Shown here: positions 12,176-23,857 of the stretch, piece by piece
Position numbering within the stretch: position 1 is the first letter of the stretch
Layout: every line of letters begins with the position of its first letter
Assembly (NCBI GenBank): GCA_021904315.1
Contig: CM038914.1
Location: 6,076,001-6,140,000 of the forward strand
DNA from: Sphagnum magellanicum
Taxonomy: Eukaryota > Streptophyta > Sphagnopsida > Sphagnales > Sphagnaceae
Length of the DNA: 64,000 nt
Direction: 5' to 3'
Made by a program: the position numbers and the translations under genes
Notes under the pieces: model-generated
Told to the model about the DNA's origin: nothing
Database searches by the model: none
Seen by the model: the letters and a program-made list of their open reading frames with translations, nothing else

Positions 12176-13681
12176 ATGCAGATGCTGCAACAACTCCTGT
12201 CGTCGCCGCAAGGGCGGCGCATTCAAAGAGCACTTAATAACATGAAGATCACCGTAATGTGCGGCCTGATGACGATTCTAGTATTGCGGGGAACAATCGG
12301 GGCTGGCTATTTTGGAACCCCGGTACAGGATTACGAGGAAATCCGGGCGCATCTGCAGTCGTCCACCAGAGGAGCTGCGCACGCGAAACGAGCTCTAGCT
12401 GAAGTCGAAGAGAAATCAGGTTTCAAGAGCAACAGCGGTCGAACGATGCCTGTAGCAGACATCCAGCAAGAAGAAGTCTACAACGTGACGAAGAACAACG
12501 TTTGGAACGCTGGGCTCCAGGGCTTCCCAACAGCAGCAGTCACAGAAGACTGGGATGCGCAACGCAGTCAGTGGAAGCTCCAGAATGATCCTAATGTCAG
12601 CACAAGTACGGTTGTCCCGCGATCAGGGTTGCAGCTGCAGCCTCGCATTCTGCTGGTCACAGGATCGCAGCCACAACACTGCGAGAATCCCGTGGGCGAT
12701 CACTATCTGTTGAAATCGTTCAAGAACAAACTAGATTACTGCCGCTTGCATAGTATGGAAATGTTCTACAACACGGCAGATCTGGATCATCTCATGACAG
12801 GGTTTTGGACCAAGCTCCCGTTGCTGCGCAACTTGATGCTGGGCCACCCGGAGGTGGAGTGGCTATGGTGGATGGACAGCGATGCCATGTTCACCGACAT
12901 GTCGTTCCAGGTTCCATTGGAGAAGTACCAGAGCTACAATCTGGTCTTGCATGGCTTCAACGATTCTGTCTACAAGAACAAAAGCTGGACAGGTCTCAAC
13001 ACGGGAAGCTTCCTCATCCGCAACTGTCAGTGGTCCCTGGATCTGCTCGACGCCTGGTCACCCATGGGACCTAAAGGCAGCATTCGAGACAAAGCGGGTA
13101 CGTCGTGTCGTCTGTCACGATTCCCTAGCTCTCTTAAGATGTTCTCTAGAACTCGGGTTGTTTCTTTTTCTGGAGACTGCGGATCACTGAATTAGGGATG
13201 ATGATGCGTGATCATGACTCATCTTGTTGGCCGGCTGCCTGCAGGTGAGTTGTTGTCACAGAGTCTGGTAGGACGGCCCAGTTTTGAAGCTGACGATCAG
13301 TCCGCGCTCGTGTACTTGTTGATCACACAAACGGCCAAGTGGGCCAACAAAGTTTTTCTGGAAAGTACATACTTCTTGCACGGATACTGGGTAGAATTGG
13401 TAGAGAAATACGAAGCGATGATGGAGAAGTACCATCCGGGTTTGGGAGATGAGCGGTGGCCCTTGGTGACACACTTTGTGGGCTGCAAGCCCTGCAGTCA
13501 AAACTCGGGCGATTACCCTATGGAGAAATGCGTGAAGCAAATGGAGAGGGCTTTCAATTTTGGTGATAACCAAATCCTTGACATCTATGGCTACCAGCAC
13601 AAATCTCTTGAACAACCGGACGTCAAACGCATCTTGAGAAGTACCGACACATCTGATTCAGACCCTTTGAAGCTCTCGTAG
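12176..13681 (+). CDS. XXT: Xyloglucan 6-xylosyltransferase (GT34 family)
   Basis: Exons are 12176-13097 and 13245-13681, split by a 147-bp GT-AG intron inside a glycine codon, giving 452 aa. Known GT34 members (Arabidopsis XXT1/2, about 460 aa) are Golgi type II membrane proteins that add xylose from UDP-xylose to the glucan backbone of xyloglucan. Seen here: a short basic N-terminus, a single membrane anchor at about residues 24-45 (VLRGTIGAG), a variable stem to about residue 150, then the catalytic domain with VTGSQPQHCENPVGDHYLLKS, the metal-binding DSD at 234-236 in WWMDSDAMF, NTGSFLIRN, FEADDQSA and WPLVTHFVGCKPC. The ATG at 12176 is chosen because the frame upstream of it offers only a non-ATG start and because it matches the family N-terminus. 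Reading on past the donor site meets a stop at 13195, so intron retention would truncate the enzyme. Paralogue number is not assigned. Confidence 0.93.
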
Positions 13682-16600
13682 GAACGTCTAAAGTGGCTTA
13701 TAAAGAAGTATGCTACATTTGCCTTTCATGCTCTGGAGGGTGGGTGGTCATGTAGATTTCAGCTGAGAAAATTTACATGTGCCTTGGACATCTTTTGATT
13801 GATCTGAACTCAAGTTTTTCCCCCGAAGCTGCAGCAGGGACTGACCCAAAGTGAGTTTCACCCCAATACTGGTATACAAACAGACCATACTGCAAATCTT
13901 GACAGGTAAATGGGCCAGTGGCTACCCTGCAGCCTGCTTCTCTTATGTAAGAGTCTGCAGATAGATGCAAGAGACGTAGCGGTCTCAGTGATGTCCATTT
14001 TCTTTTAAACTCTAGATCCTGTATCTAATGCAGACTCTTTTTTTTGGTGTACTATATAGACAGCAATCTTCTCCATCCTGCCCCAAGTTTTAGTCAGTGA
14101 TGACACGGTATATGATCTCAAGACAAATTACTGCTTTGTATATGTCTTTTTTGGTGTTCATATCTTGCTGCCACGTTGTTTCATGGGGGCTTCATGCTTC
14201 ATGTATGTTGTGTTCCTTTTCTCACTTGCCAATCGCATGTTGCATCTGTGATATCAATGAGAGAGAGAGAGAGAGCCTTCGGAGTAGCTTACAGTGGGTG
14301 GGATTGTTCTCTGCCTCTGCAATGATTACAATGTTGCTTAATTGCATGTTTACTTTGAGAGATCTGCTAACTAACTAGTGAACAAAGAACTTTGAGATTC
14401 TTGTCAGGGTTGTTTGCACATTCAGTAGCTAGAAAGTCTGCTTATCTTTTTGGTTCTCGGATTTTCTTTTCTCTGTTGCTAATCATTGCCGTGACTTGGA
14501 ACTTGCTAATTGCTGCTACCATTCATCTTCTCTAGTTCATGATTGCAACCCGATTGCAAGGAGATTTATATTGTGGTTTTCTTTCCTCAATGATATCTGA
14601 CATTTGTTAGTACCCAAGAAGATGGGTACAATGACTCTATTGCCCCTGAAGCAGATGGGAACTTCCTGCACCTGAAGAAGGAGAATCTCTTCATCAGTTT
14701 TTGAATACCTTGAACTTTGAAGCAGCTGGGCTCTGGTAACCCTTTTCAATCTTTAGAGACAACAAGGACTTGCTCTTACAAAACACAAAGTGTGGTGTAA
14801 TTAGAGCTTTTTTGCACAACATGAGCAGCCCAGTGGTGAAAAATATAAAAATCTGTTTGTCTTGGTGCTTGCATAGTTTGTGAGGTTTTTTCTGGATTGT
14901 GAAAAACTGGCTAATATATATTGTTTCCAGAGATATTGTGAGCCATTTCAGGGTGTCGCATGTAGGTTTTCTGAAATCCTTTCCTGGGCCCACTGCTGCT
15001 CTGTCTACTCACAGGTAAGACAAACCTTCTCACTCTTGCTCCATCCTCCTCTCCCAGGTGTTGACCAAATTATATTGTTTGGGTGAGAGAGCAATGGATG
15101 TCACTAAAAGCTTGACCAGCTATAACGTGTGGAAATGATATTAGCTTAGAGAGACTCTTTAAGTTTTAGCTTTACTTTTCCTGCATATCTGTTTGGATTG
15201 AATTCAATTGCAGATTACTTAAGAGTCAGAAAAAGATAGATCCCAGAAACACATATAAGGCTCCAGCTTCATTGTATGAGTTTGAATTTTGCTGTGCGCC
15301 TAACTACCATTTGTCAAAAGCACCCCTTGGAGTAGGTGTAAGGTACCTTCATGCACCTAAAGAGTAGGTACAAGGTCTCCTCCGCACCATTCCTTTTTGA
15401 AGTTGATGCAATTGTGCATGTTCATTTTGCACTCACAAGCAATAATGCCTATTGTACCGGTTGAATGCCCTTGTCTTCAAACAAAACCACTAGATGATCA
15501 TGTAACATGGTTAGGTCATTTGAATGTAAAAAATGAAATTCTCATTACACCATCTCACTAGAAATGTCAATATGGCTTTTAACCAAGCATCAATTGATGA
15601 TATTATTATTGTCCTTGTCTCCATATTATGTTATTTTGGAAAAAAATTAACCAATTTGCAAGTTTCATTCCTGATGGGGGAGTGTGATCCAGATGCTTTT
15701 TAATTTGTTGATTCCTAGTCAAACTTAAAACCGATGGAAGTTTGGGAAATTTTTTTGGGTTTAGTCTGAAAATGATACCTATACAAATTTTGGTTCATTT
15801 TTTGTCCTTTCAACAGAGTAGTACTTGTAAGGTTGTACACTTTACTCTGCCAGTCTCTTGGGAAAATGGAAATCAATCGTCATTAGATATAATTTCCAAT
15901 AATTGGAAATGGAAGTTCCAAACAAAGTTCATTTGCATCTCACATATCAAAATGGAAGTCATGGAATTTGTCAAATTCATCTATAACTCAAAAGACAAAA
16001 ATGCACTCAAGAATGGGAGAAAATTTTCAAAAATCTTTACAGGCAATAGATACTCAAGTTGGCAAATGGGATCACCAAACAAAAACCAAAAGAAAGATAA
16101 TAATTCGACAACAACACATTGGACCTTGTAGGAGGAAATGAATGTCCAAATTATGGTTTTATTCAATTTTGTGATATCTAAAATTTGGCGAAATTTTCCA
16201 ATAAAGAGAGAAATTAGTCCAATTTACACTTGAAAAAGCAATGTTTGTGAAAAAAATATTCAATTTTTGAAAAAAAATCATTGGTCAAAAACCTATTAAA
16301 AGTTGAAATATGCACAATTAATAGATGAACTAATCTTAGTTATGTGGTTAATTTTGAAATTGCTCAACTAAGTTCGGGATTTCATGGTTTTCTTAACCTA
16401 TACAAATGCTGGATATTGTACTCCTACTCAATTGATGCCAAACTTTATGGGGCCATGCCTTTAGTCAGAGATTTCACATTCACTTGTGTTTACAACACCT
16501 TATCGGAGTATAACACTAAAAGTAATTTCGACCTTCCAATGGAGAAAAAAGGTAATCTTTTGACACACTTTTTGACAATGCCTAATACCTTAAAACTACA

Positions 16601-17240
16601 TGCAAGGATTACCTAGTATGAATGCTGGGTTCAGAACTTCAAGTGCCGAATAAATATTATTTTTAAAAAAATTTACTTTGGCAATACAAATAATAATTTA
16701 TAAATTTTTGGCAATAAATAAAAGCAACTTCTTTGGCACAATGAGATCTTTTACAAAAAAAATTTATTGTTAATTTTTTTGTGATAGTGAGGAGACATAA
16801 TGTTCCACCAAATTATAGAATAGATGAATATTGTTAGATACCTGCTCTGCAATGGTGGATTGACCTAAAGCACAAAGCTTGTACTAGGTTTTCACCAATT
16901 TTCATATTTATGCCCCCTTGTAATTTTTAAAATTTCAAACAAATAATTTCTTAAAAAATCAACATTTTGAAAAAATAATTTACTTGTTGCCGAACATGAA
17001 AAAGTTACTATGATAAATTGTTTTTGTGTAGGGTAAAGCCTCAAAGTGGGGTTTGCATTCTCGGAAGAAGAGACCTAGGATGAGGCCATAGTTGATTTGG
17101 CCCAACATTTTGTGGCATGTCCCACATGCATGGGCTTTACCCATCCAAAAGCACAAAGCAAAGACTATATCATGAACCCAAACATACATACATCATGAGA
17201 CTCAAGGAGTCACAGACGTTACACTTATGAATGATAGGGC
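13682..17240. other. 3' flank of XXT and intergenic DNA
   Basis: The first few hundred bases are probably the 3' UTR of the xylosyltransferase gene, but no poly(A) site could be fixed. A GA run lies at about 14258-14275. A frame of about 129 codons at 15742-16131 begins with a non-ATG codon, is Asn/Lys/Ser-rich and shows no domain. I do not call it a gene. The word AGTAGGTGTAAGGTACC occurs near 15331 and is related to the palindrome at 17241. Confidence 0.5.
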
Positions 17241-17270
17241 TCTTACACCTACTTATAAGTAGGTGTAAGA
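17241..17270. repeat. Perfect 30-bp palindrome
   Basis: Each half is 15 bp (TCTTACACCTACTTA and its exact complement) with no spacer. The half-site GTAGGTGTAAG recurs near 9605 and 15333, so the palindrome may come from an inverted junction of a dispersed word. A cruciform or transposon-end origin is possible. No function is assigned. Confidence 0.85.
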
Positions 17271-18250
17271 TCCCTCCTACCTTATAGGTATATAATCCTT
17301 GCCAATTCATAAGGAGTAGGCATAATATTCCTTGTCTTTTGTAAGAATTATGTTCATGAATATAAGGCACGTCATTCCAAATATACTTAGGAATTTTCTC
17401 CCAAGTGCTTTGTGAATTTTTTTAAAAGGCTCCAAAGGGAGGTAAAAAGGAGGCAAATGAATTGAGATTGGACACTTACATCAAAGATCTCCTCCGTTGA
17501 TAATATTTTTCTCATTTTATTTCATTGATGAGCAATTTCAGTATATTTCTTAAAAAATTTACATTAAAAGATAAAAAATTGTTATGCATATAACATAAAT
17601 GAGTTAGTTTGAAGTGCTATATTATGTTTAATATCAAATAAAATTTATTTGAAATATCATGGGCGTGGGTTTTTGTGTATTTAACATCTTTATTAGTGCA
17701 AGAAAGCTCACCACAACAATCACAAATAAGAAAGTGGAAATAAAGAAAGAAATTACTTCTACTTTGTTTTAATTACAAAATGCCAATTTTTGATACAAAA
17801 AGGCTAATAAATTTAAAAAGTTGTGATTACCATCGACGAATAACAAATCAAACATTTGGACCACGGTTTTTTTTTTATTGGCAAATTTTGGCATCCTGGC
17901 TAAAAAAGGAAAGAAGGAAATCAGAATTCTTTTCATTTATTCCCTTTAAAAAAAAAAAATCGCCAACTTTCAAATAATTTGGTAATTTGGGAACATTGTA
18001 AAAAAAAAGAAGAAGTAATTATTATGAAATTATTTTGAATGAATTTTATTTTTAAAATACAATTTAAAAACTAAATCTATGAAAATAATAAAATATTTAT
18101 AAAATAAAATAATTTTAAAGATAAAATACAAATGATTGAAAACAATTAAAAAATAATAATAATGTTTTTTTCCCTAAGAACAGGACTTCCAAGAAAAACC
18201 ATGCAACACGAGAATTTGACAGTAGTTACGCACAAAGCTTGAATTACCCT
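17271..18250. other. AT-rich intergenic DNA
   Basis: Very AT-rich, with A and T runs, especially 17940-18180. No coding or RNA signal seen. Confidence 0.5.
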
Positions 18251-18777
18251 GACAGCTCATTGTCACTTGATCTAGCGGTTGAGATTTGGCTACACGATGA
18301 AAGCAGGGTCCGCAGATGATGATCCGGCAGTTGAGAACGTGCCACGTCGTGGAAGTTACCACGGGTCCTATGCCCGCGCATCCCTATCCCTGCTCTTCCT
18401 TTTCCCTTCCCTTCCGCGTTGCCGGCTTCCTTGCTGTGTGTTGGGTGGGTCTCTCGCTCGCCATCGCTGCCGCTGCTGTTGCCGTTGTAGAACACAACAC
18501 GACTACGACGACGTCGTCGCGGCGGAGCTCGTGTTTTTTTGCCTTCCGCATTCCATTCTCGTTTGCACATCGCACGAGAACGTCTCTACATTTTTCGGCT
18601 TCTCTTTTTAGATTTTTTGTTTAATAGATTCTTTTTTAGTGTTTTTTTTTTTTTTGTTTTTGTTTTTGTTTTCATCTCTTCTTCGGGGCTATCAAGAATT
18701 TCTTCGTCCTTCTCAGAGAGAGTGAGAGAAGAAGTCGGGTGGGGTGCTAGGGGGAGTGGGAAGAACAACAAGTCGTG
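18251..18777 (+). promoter_or_regulatory. Promoter and 5' leader of the E2 gene
   Basis: Composition rises abruptly in GC from about 18300 to 18540 (CCTTCCGCGTTGCCGG, GACGACGTCGTCGCGG), then a T-rich tract at 18600-18680 leads to the ATG at 18778. A CT-rich leader of this kind is common in plants. Frames on both strands across 18240-18620 are by-products of GC richness. Exact transcription start is not determined. Confidence 0.45.
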
Positions 18778-21700
18778 ATGGCAGAACGAGCATGTGTGCA
18801 GCGACTCCAAAAGGAATTCAGGGCGATGTGTAAGGTGAAGGAAGAATCTGTGCCCCGTTTCTTTCTTTTTCTGGTCTTGTTTTCTTTCTTTGAAAGAACT
18901 CTTTTGTTTTTTATGGAACTCGAAGGTTCGGATCATCATCCTGTGGAAGTTTAGAGTCCCGACCGGAACTATAGCTTCCAACTTTGATAGGATTGTCATA
19001 CAAAAACAACGAATGTTGAAGACTCGTCCTCCTCAGCTGTGGTGGTGATGATGTTCCTGCAACAACGGTGAACCCTAATTCTGGGGTTTGTACTGCAAGA
19101 TGTTTGCCCTAGTTTAGGGCTATAGACGGGGAATCTTTGACCAGAAATCGATTTTGAAATCCTAGATATTGGAGACCTGACTTCATGTTCCCTATATTAG
19201 GGTTTTCGATCTGGGATCTGTAGTTGTGAGAACAGGCGCTTCGCCTTTGAAGGAGGTAAGGTTTGCAGGCACTTTCAACATGCAGTTTAGGGCAACCCTG
19301 AACCCTAGGTCACAGGCTGCATACATCTCTACTGTTCATTGGTGGTCCTCAGAATTATCATCTGAGACTCTGGTTCTCAGTGCTGGTTCACTGATGGCAG
19401 CAGACATACTTCTTGTGGTGCCCTGTGTTATATGCTCCTCCTGGAAACCCTTCAAATTGATAGTTCATAAAGCTACCAGCTCTGTTAAGGAACTTCAGAT
19501 CTCTTCTGTGATCTCTTTCTTTTTAACATGGCTGTGGCATCTGGAGAGTTTTTGACAATGTTTGGGAGAGCTATTTCCAACACTACTGAATTTTTCCCTG
19601 AAAAATTCAGCAAGTATTCTGATTTGGTAATCTTTTTTTGTTCCCAGCAGGTGCCAAGTAGAGAGATACCATTTTATTCTCACAACTTGTATTTTTTTTC
19701 TCAGGAACCTGTTCCACATATTTTGGCTCGACCATCCCATTCAGATATTCGGGAATGGCGTAAGTATTCATATTCCTGTGCAGAAAGCCCTTTAGTTCCA
19801 CCTCATCATTGACTGCAATCTTCCAACACTACTTTTCTTGAGCAAGCAACACAGTCTTTGTGTTATCTTTAGTGGGATCTTGTGGACACATGTTGAAAAG
19901 TCCTATGTTGCCAGGGCTTTTGAGTCTGTGTGAACGTGTACTGTTGACCCTAGGCTTCATTGCACTAGTAGTTGGGCTTGTATGAAGAGACCAATATCTT
20001 GCTGGTGTGGCTGAATCCTAACTTGTTATTATCTGTGCAGATTATGTTCTGGAGGGAAGTGAGGGCACACCATTTGAAGGTTTGTTACACAGCGTGTTTG
20101 ATCCTTTGCTGCTGTGTGCAGTCACATCCTCTTCTACATGTTTGTTTCAACAACAAACACTCATAGTCTGGTTGTGATATTGAGTTGTTCATTGTCAGTC
20201 TTGCATCCAGTCTGTTATTGACAATTGTTTTCAAGTGCAGGAGGTGTGTATCATGGCAAAGTCAAATTCCCAGAGGAGTACCCCTTCAAGCCCCCTGGCA
20301 TCAGGTTTTCATCAGATCATCCGTTTTTGGTCACAATGCTTTTAGACAGCCCCTCACTGATAAGCATGAAAGAAGGATTGTTTTTTTTGACTGGGATTGT
20401 CATGGGGTGGGCACAGCATGATTACTCCAAATGGGCGTTTTGCAACAAATAAAAGGATCTGCATGTCTATGAGCGATTGTATGTGTCTGACTTTTATGTA
20501 TCAATTGTATGTTTCTTCTTTTTTGCTGCTGTTCTATATACATTGCTATCAAATTCTTGATAACCTGTCAGGCTGTACTCTGTGCATTGGAGTCATGGTT
20601 AGGTCTATGGGATTTAGCTCAGAAATTGACAGAGATGGTAATTGGTCTATAATAAGCACCACATTATAAGTGCTGAGAAATTCTCAGGACTTATGAAGGT
20701 ACATCATCAACAAATAGAGGTGCTTGACTAGGGATTCCAGACCTGCATAAAATCTAAGTGGCAATTTAAGCAGAATGTTTGCACTGAAAATATGAAGACC
20801 TCTGTATCCATTTATGTGATCCCCAATTGTGTAATGCTTAATGAGGCCAGATGCCTAGTTAAGGCTTTCTCAAATGAAGGTTGGCCTTAAAGCAATGCAG
20901 TGGATATTTTAGCATGTGGTGGAATTTCTTGCAAGTATGATTTGGCATTATACTTCCAGTGTATGATTGACACAGGTCTTTCGACCCTTCACAATCTAGC
21001 CAAGTAGATTGTGCTAATTTGGCTAGACAGCCAAGCTCATGAACACACATATTCTATTGTTTTAAGTGTTGACCTTACATCCTCTCAGGGGTTGTTTTCC
21101 AGATTGTACATCACTGAAAATTATGGGTGTGTGTGGGGTTGGGATGGCAGTCCATCCAGAGACATGGAATCCAATGTGGTCTGTTTCAAGGTGATATTTG
21201 TCAGCTTTCTCCTGTGCATCTAGATTTGTTTTTGCAGTATATTTGGTTGATGAGTTATGAGCAAGTATTAACATAAATCTGCTGTATGTTTTTGGATGCA
21301 GTATTCTCAATGGCCTTCTATCCTTTATGGTATACACCCCATGAGTCCAAACTTTGATATCCTTTTTTCCCTGAAGCAAAAGACGAACAGTTTGTGATAT
21401 ACTCAATAATTGTAGACCTGCCCTCTGAAGATCAGAATTGGTTCTTGAGATGCATTTTGTTTATGGTGTAATAGTGGTGATAAATATTCAAATTGCAAGT
21501 TTTACTGATTTTTAGAGGCATTTCATCACTCAGTACTCAGATTGGTGTTGGCAGTCCTAGACAGCATCGTGTTCCAGAATTTGATCCAGATTCTGGGTTT
21601 CCTTCTCTGGTTGCAGACTGATAATGCAAATACCACAGGCAGTGTATCAACTAGTGTTGAGGAGAAGCAACGTTTGGCAAAGGCCTCTCTTGCTTACAAC

Positions 21701-22230
21701 TGTAAGAGGTAAGTTGATTCCTAAATCTCTATCACCATATAAGTCCAGCCTTGTGATGAAGATGGTGCAATTTCTTTTTCTCTTTTGACTGTTAGTATGT
21801 GACCAGCTTGTGTGTATATTAGAAATGTTGAAGGTAAGTGAAAATGTTGGAATTACTGCAGGATGGGAGAGAAGTTCCCTGCTATGGATTCCCTTTCTAA
21901 AGTAAAGCTGTGACTGAATGTGACTGAGGGTTGCTGTGCAGTGCTATATTTCGCAAGATGTTTCCAGAGTATGTTGAGATGCAATTAGCAAGAGAGAGAG
22001 AATCAGAGCAGGCAGCAGTTGAGCAAAAGGAGATGCCTCTTCCACATATGTCTGTACTCCCTGAAAAAACCCAGCAGCTTGTACCTCCAGATAGAACCCG
22101 GGCAAAGGTGAAAGGACAACAACACAGGTCTTTCCAAAAGTTTCCACTATGGTTGACTGCTGTGGTGGTTGCAGTCTTTGCAAGCATTATGGCACTGCCT
22201 TTGCTTACACTTAATCTCACTAATATCTGA
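18778..22230 (+). CDS. UBC33/UBC34-like: UBE2J-type ER tail-anchored ubiquitin-conjugating enzyme E2
   Basis: Nine exons: 18778-18834, 19705-19759, 20041-20079, 20241-20304, 20417-20478, 21151-21190, 21302-21329, 21617-21708 and 21942-22230. They sum to 726 nt, 241 aa, with frame kept at every junction. This E2 class (yeast Ubc6, animal UBE2J2, plant UBC32-34) accepts ubiquitin from E1 and works with ER membrane ligases in ER-associated degradation. Seen: N-terminal helix MAERACVQRLQKEF, ARPSHSDIREW, FPEEYPFKPPGI, the TPNGRF motif that replaces the usual HPN in this class, catalytic Cys87 in KRICMSMSD, then HPETWNPMWSVSSILNGLLSF. The tail is charged (about residues 148-210) and ends in one membrane segment (LWLTAVVVAVFASIMALPLL) with a very short lumenal end, so it is tail-anchored. 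Some exons are very short (28 and 39-40 bp). Only the exact paralogue is uncertain. Confidence 0.93.
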
Positions 22231-23857
22231 TTGGGTTATGTTTGTATATGTCTACTTTCTTCAACTGGTTCCATTATTTTTCCCAGGACTATGTACTCTT
22301 ACAGAATTCTTGGTCTGCAGCTAGGTTTCGACAAGAATGTTTAGACCTGCATTCTAGTCTTCCTTAACATTCAAGGAATGCATGGGTGGTAGATCAGGTT
22401 CTTGATAAAGCATGTGCAGACTTATATTTTGTGGGTTTGTTCACTTTGAGAAACATGTCGATGTTTTAGCAGGTTCTGAATCATCTTGTGTTGGATTACA
22501 CAGATATAGTATACTATTGTCTTTCAGCTATGATTGTTGGAGTTTGTGAACTGATTGGATGACAAATAACCCCTTTCATTTCCCTGTGTTTCCTAATGCT
22601 TGTAACAAGTGGAATGTGCTATAGTGTCTGAAAGCTACTTGTCTTGAGATCAGGATCAGGAAATCTTCAATTGGATTAAATATAGATGGATACACAGTTA
22701 TAAGAAGTTGACACCGGTTGCAGTGGGTGTATAATTTGGATTAAGATGAAGTAAACTAAGGACTGGAGGTCGAGTGTTGGTAACTAATAACTGTCTTGGA
22801 GAATAGAGAGGGTTTCAGTTTTGGTTCATGTCTTTCTTCATTGGGACCTCGTACGGAAGGTGCCATCCTCAATGTAGATGGCATGTCCAGGAAATTGGAC
22901 TGGAGCTTAATTGATTGGTGATTGTCTGGGTACGAACTGACTTTTGGAACAGATGTCAACTGGATTTGCAGTTTTGAATGTTGCCATAGTACTGGAGGGC
23001 AAAAACCAACAGATGGCCTGTGTAGTAGGTACTATGCAAGTTTTTGAACCAGAGAATAACTTGTTTACTTCTATTGTAGCATTGTATTTCCATTGGGATT
23101 TACGAGAGGATCATCCCCAGAAACTACGATTTAATGCTGGGGTGGTTTGAGTCTGATCTGAAGATTTAATTTCTGTCAACTCTTGGTTTAACATTGAATA
23201 TTCTTAACGACGGCTTGAAACATTCATCTGGTCTGTACAATTCATTTCTTCTCATAGCTTTGAAGCATTTATTTGACAATGTCATAGGTCTAAGTAATCA
23301 TTGGTAATTACTGTATTTGCTGGATATCTGCATCATGCCATTTTTTATAACTTTTCTTGCACCAACACTTGACAAATTAGTACAGATATTAGAGTTCTCT
23401 CTAAAACAGCCTACACGCGCTGGTGCTGGGCTCCAGTTTGTCCAAAACTTGGGATGAAATCAAAAGATAGGGAACTAAACTTGTTTTCTCACCTGCATTT
23501 GTACTCACATGGGTTTCAACCCTGGTTTTGGATTTGTGGTACCTGAGCTTTCACTACTGCTCATGTTCTTCATTAAATCAAGTTTTGCAAATCTTGTGAA
23601 ATGATGTGCAGTTTCATTAAACAGTGCTCAATTTCACTGACACTTTAAAATGGTTGTACTCAAATGGGGGAATGAAACAGAGATTACAGGGTCAACCTAG
23701 GGCTCAAAGATAGGATGATCTTTAAACATAATTTTCTTGGGTTGGTGCAGAACAGAGGATGCTATTAAGATTAGTTCACATTGGAAGGATTTAAAAGGAA
23801 TGGATGAGCTATGGAGGACAGCACCTAACACCTTTCTCCAACCAAATAACCACCCTT
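22231..23857. other. Shared 3' intergenic space of two convergent genes
   Basis: The E2 gene ends at 22230 (+) and the channel gene ends at 23858 (-), so both 3' UTRs lie in these 1.6 kb. The composition resembles transcribed plant sequence, with TG-rich words and moderate GC. No open frame longer than about 70 codons and no known motif is present. Overlapping 3' ends are possible. Confidence 0.5.

Noticed and set aside
15742..16131. 129-codon plus-strand frame as a gene
   Set aside because: It starts with TTG, lies in AT-rich DNA, has Asn/Lys/Ser bias and no recognisable domain or splice context.
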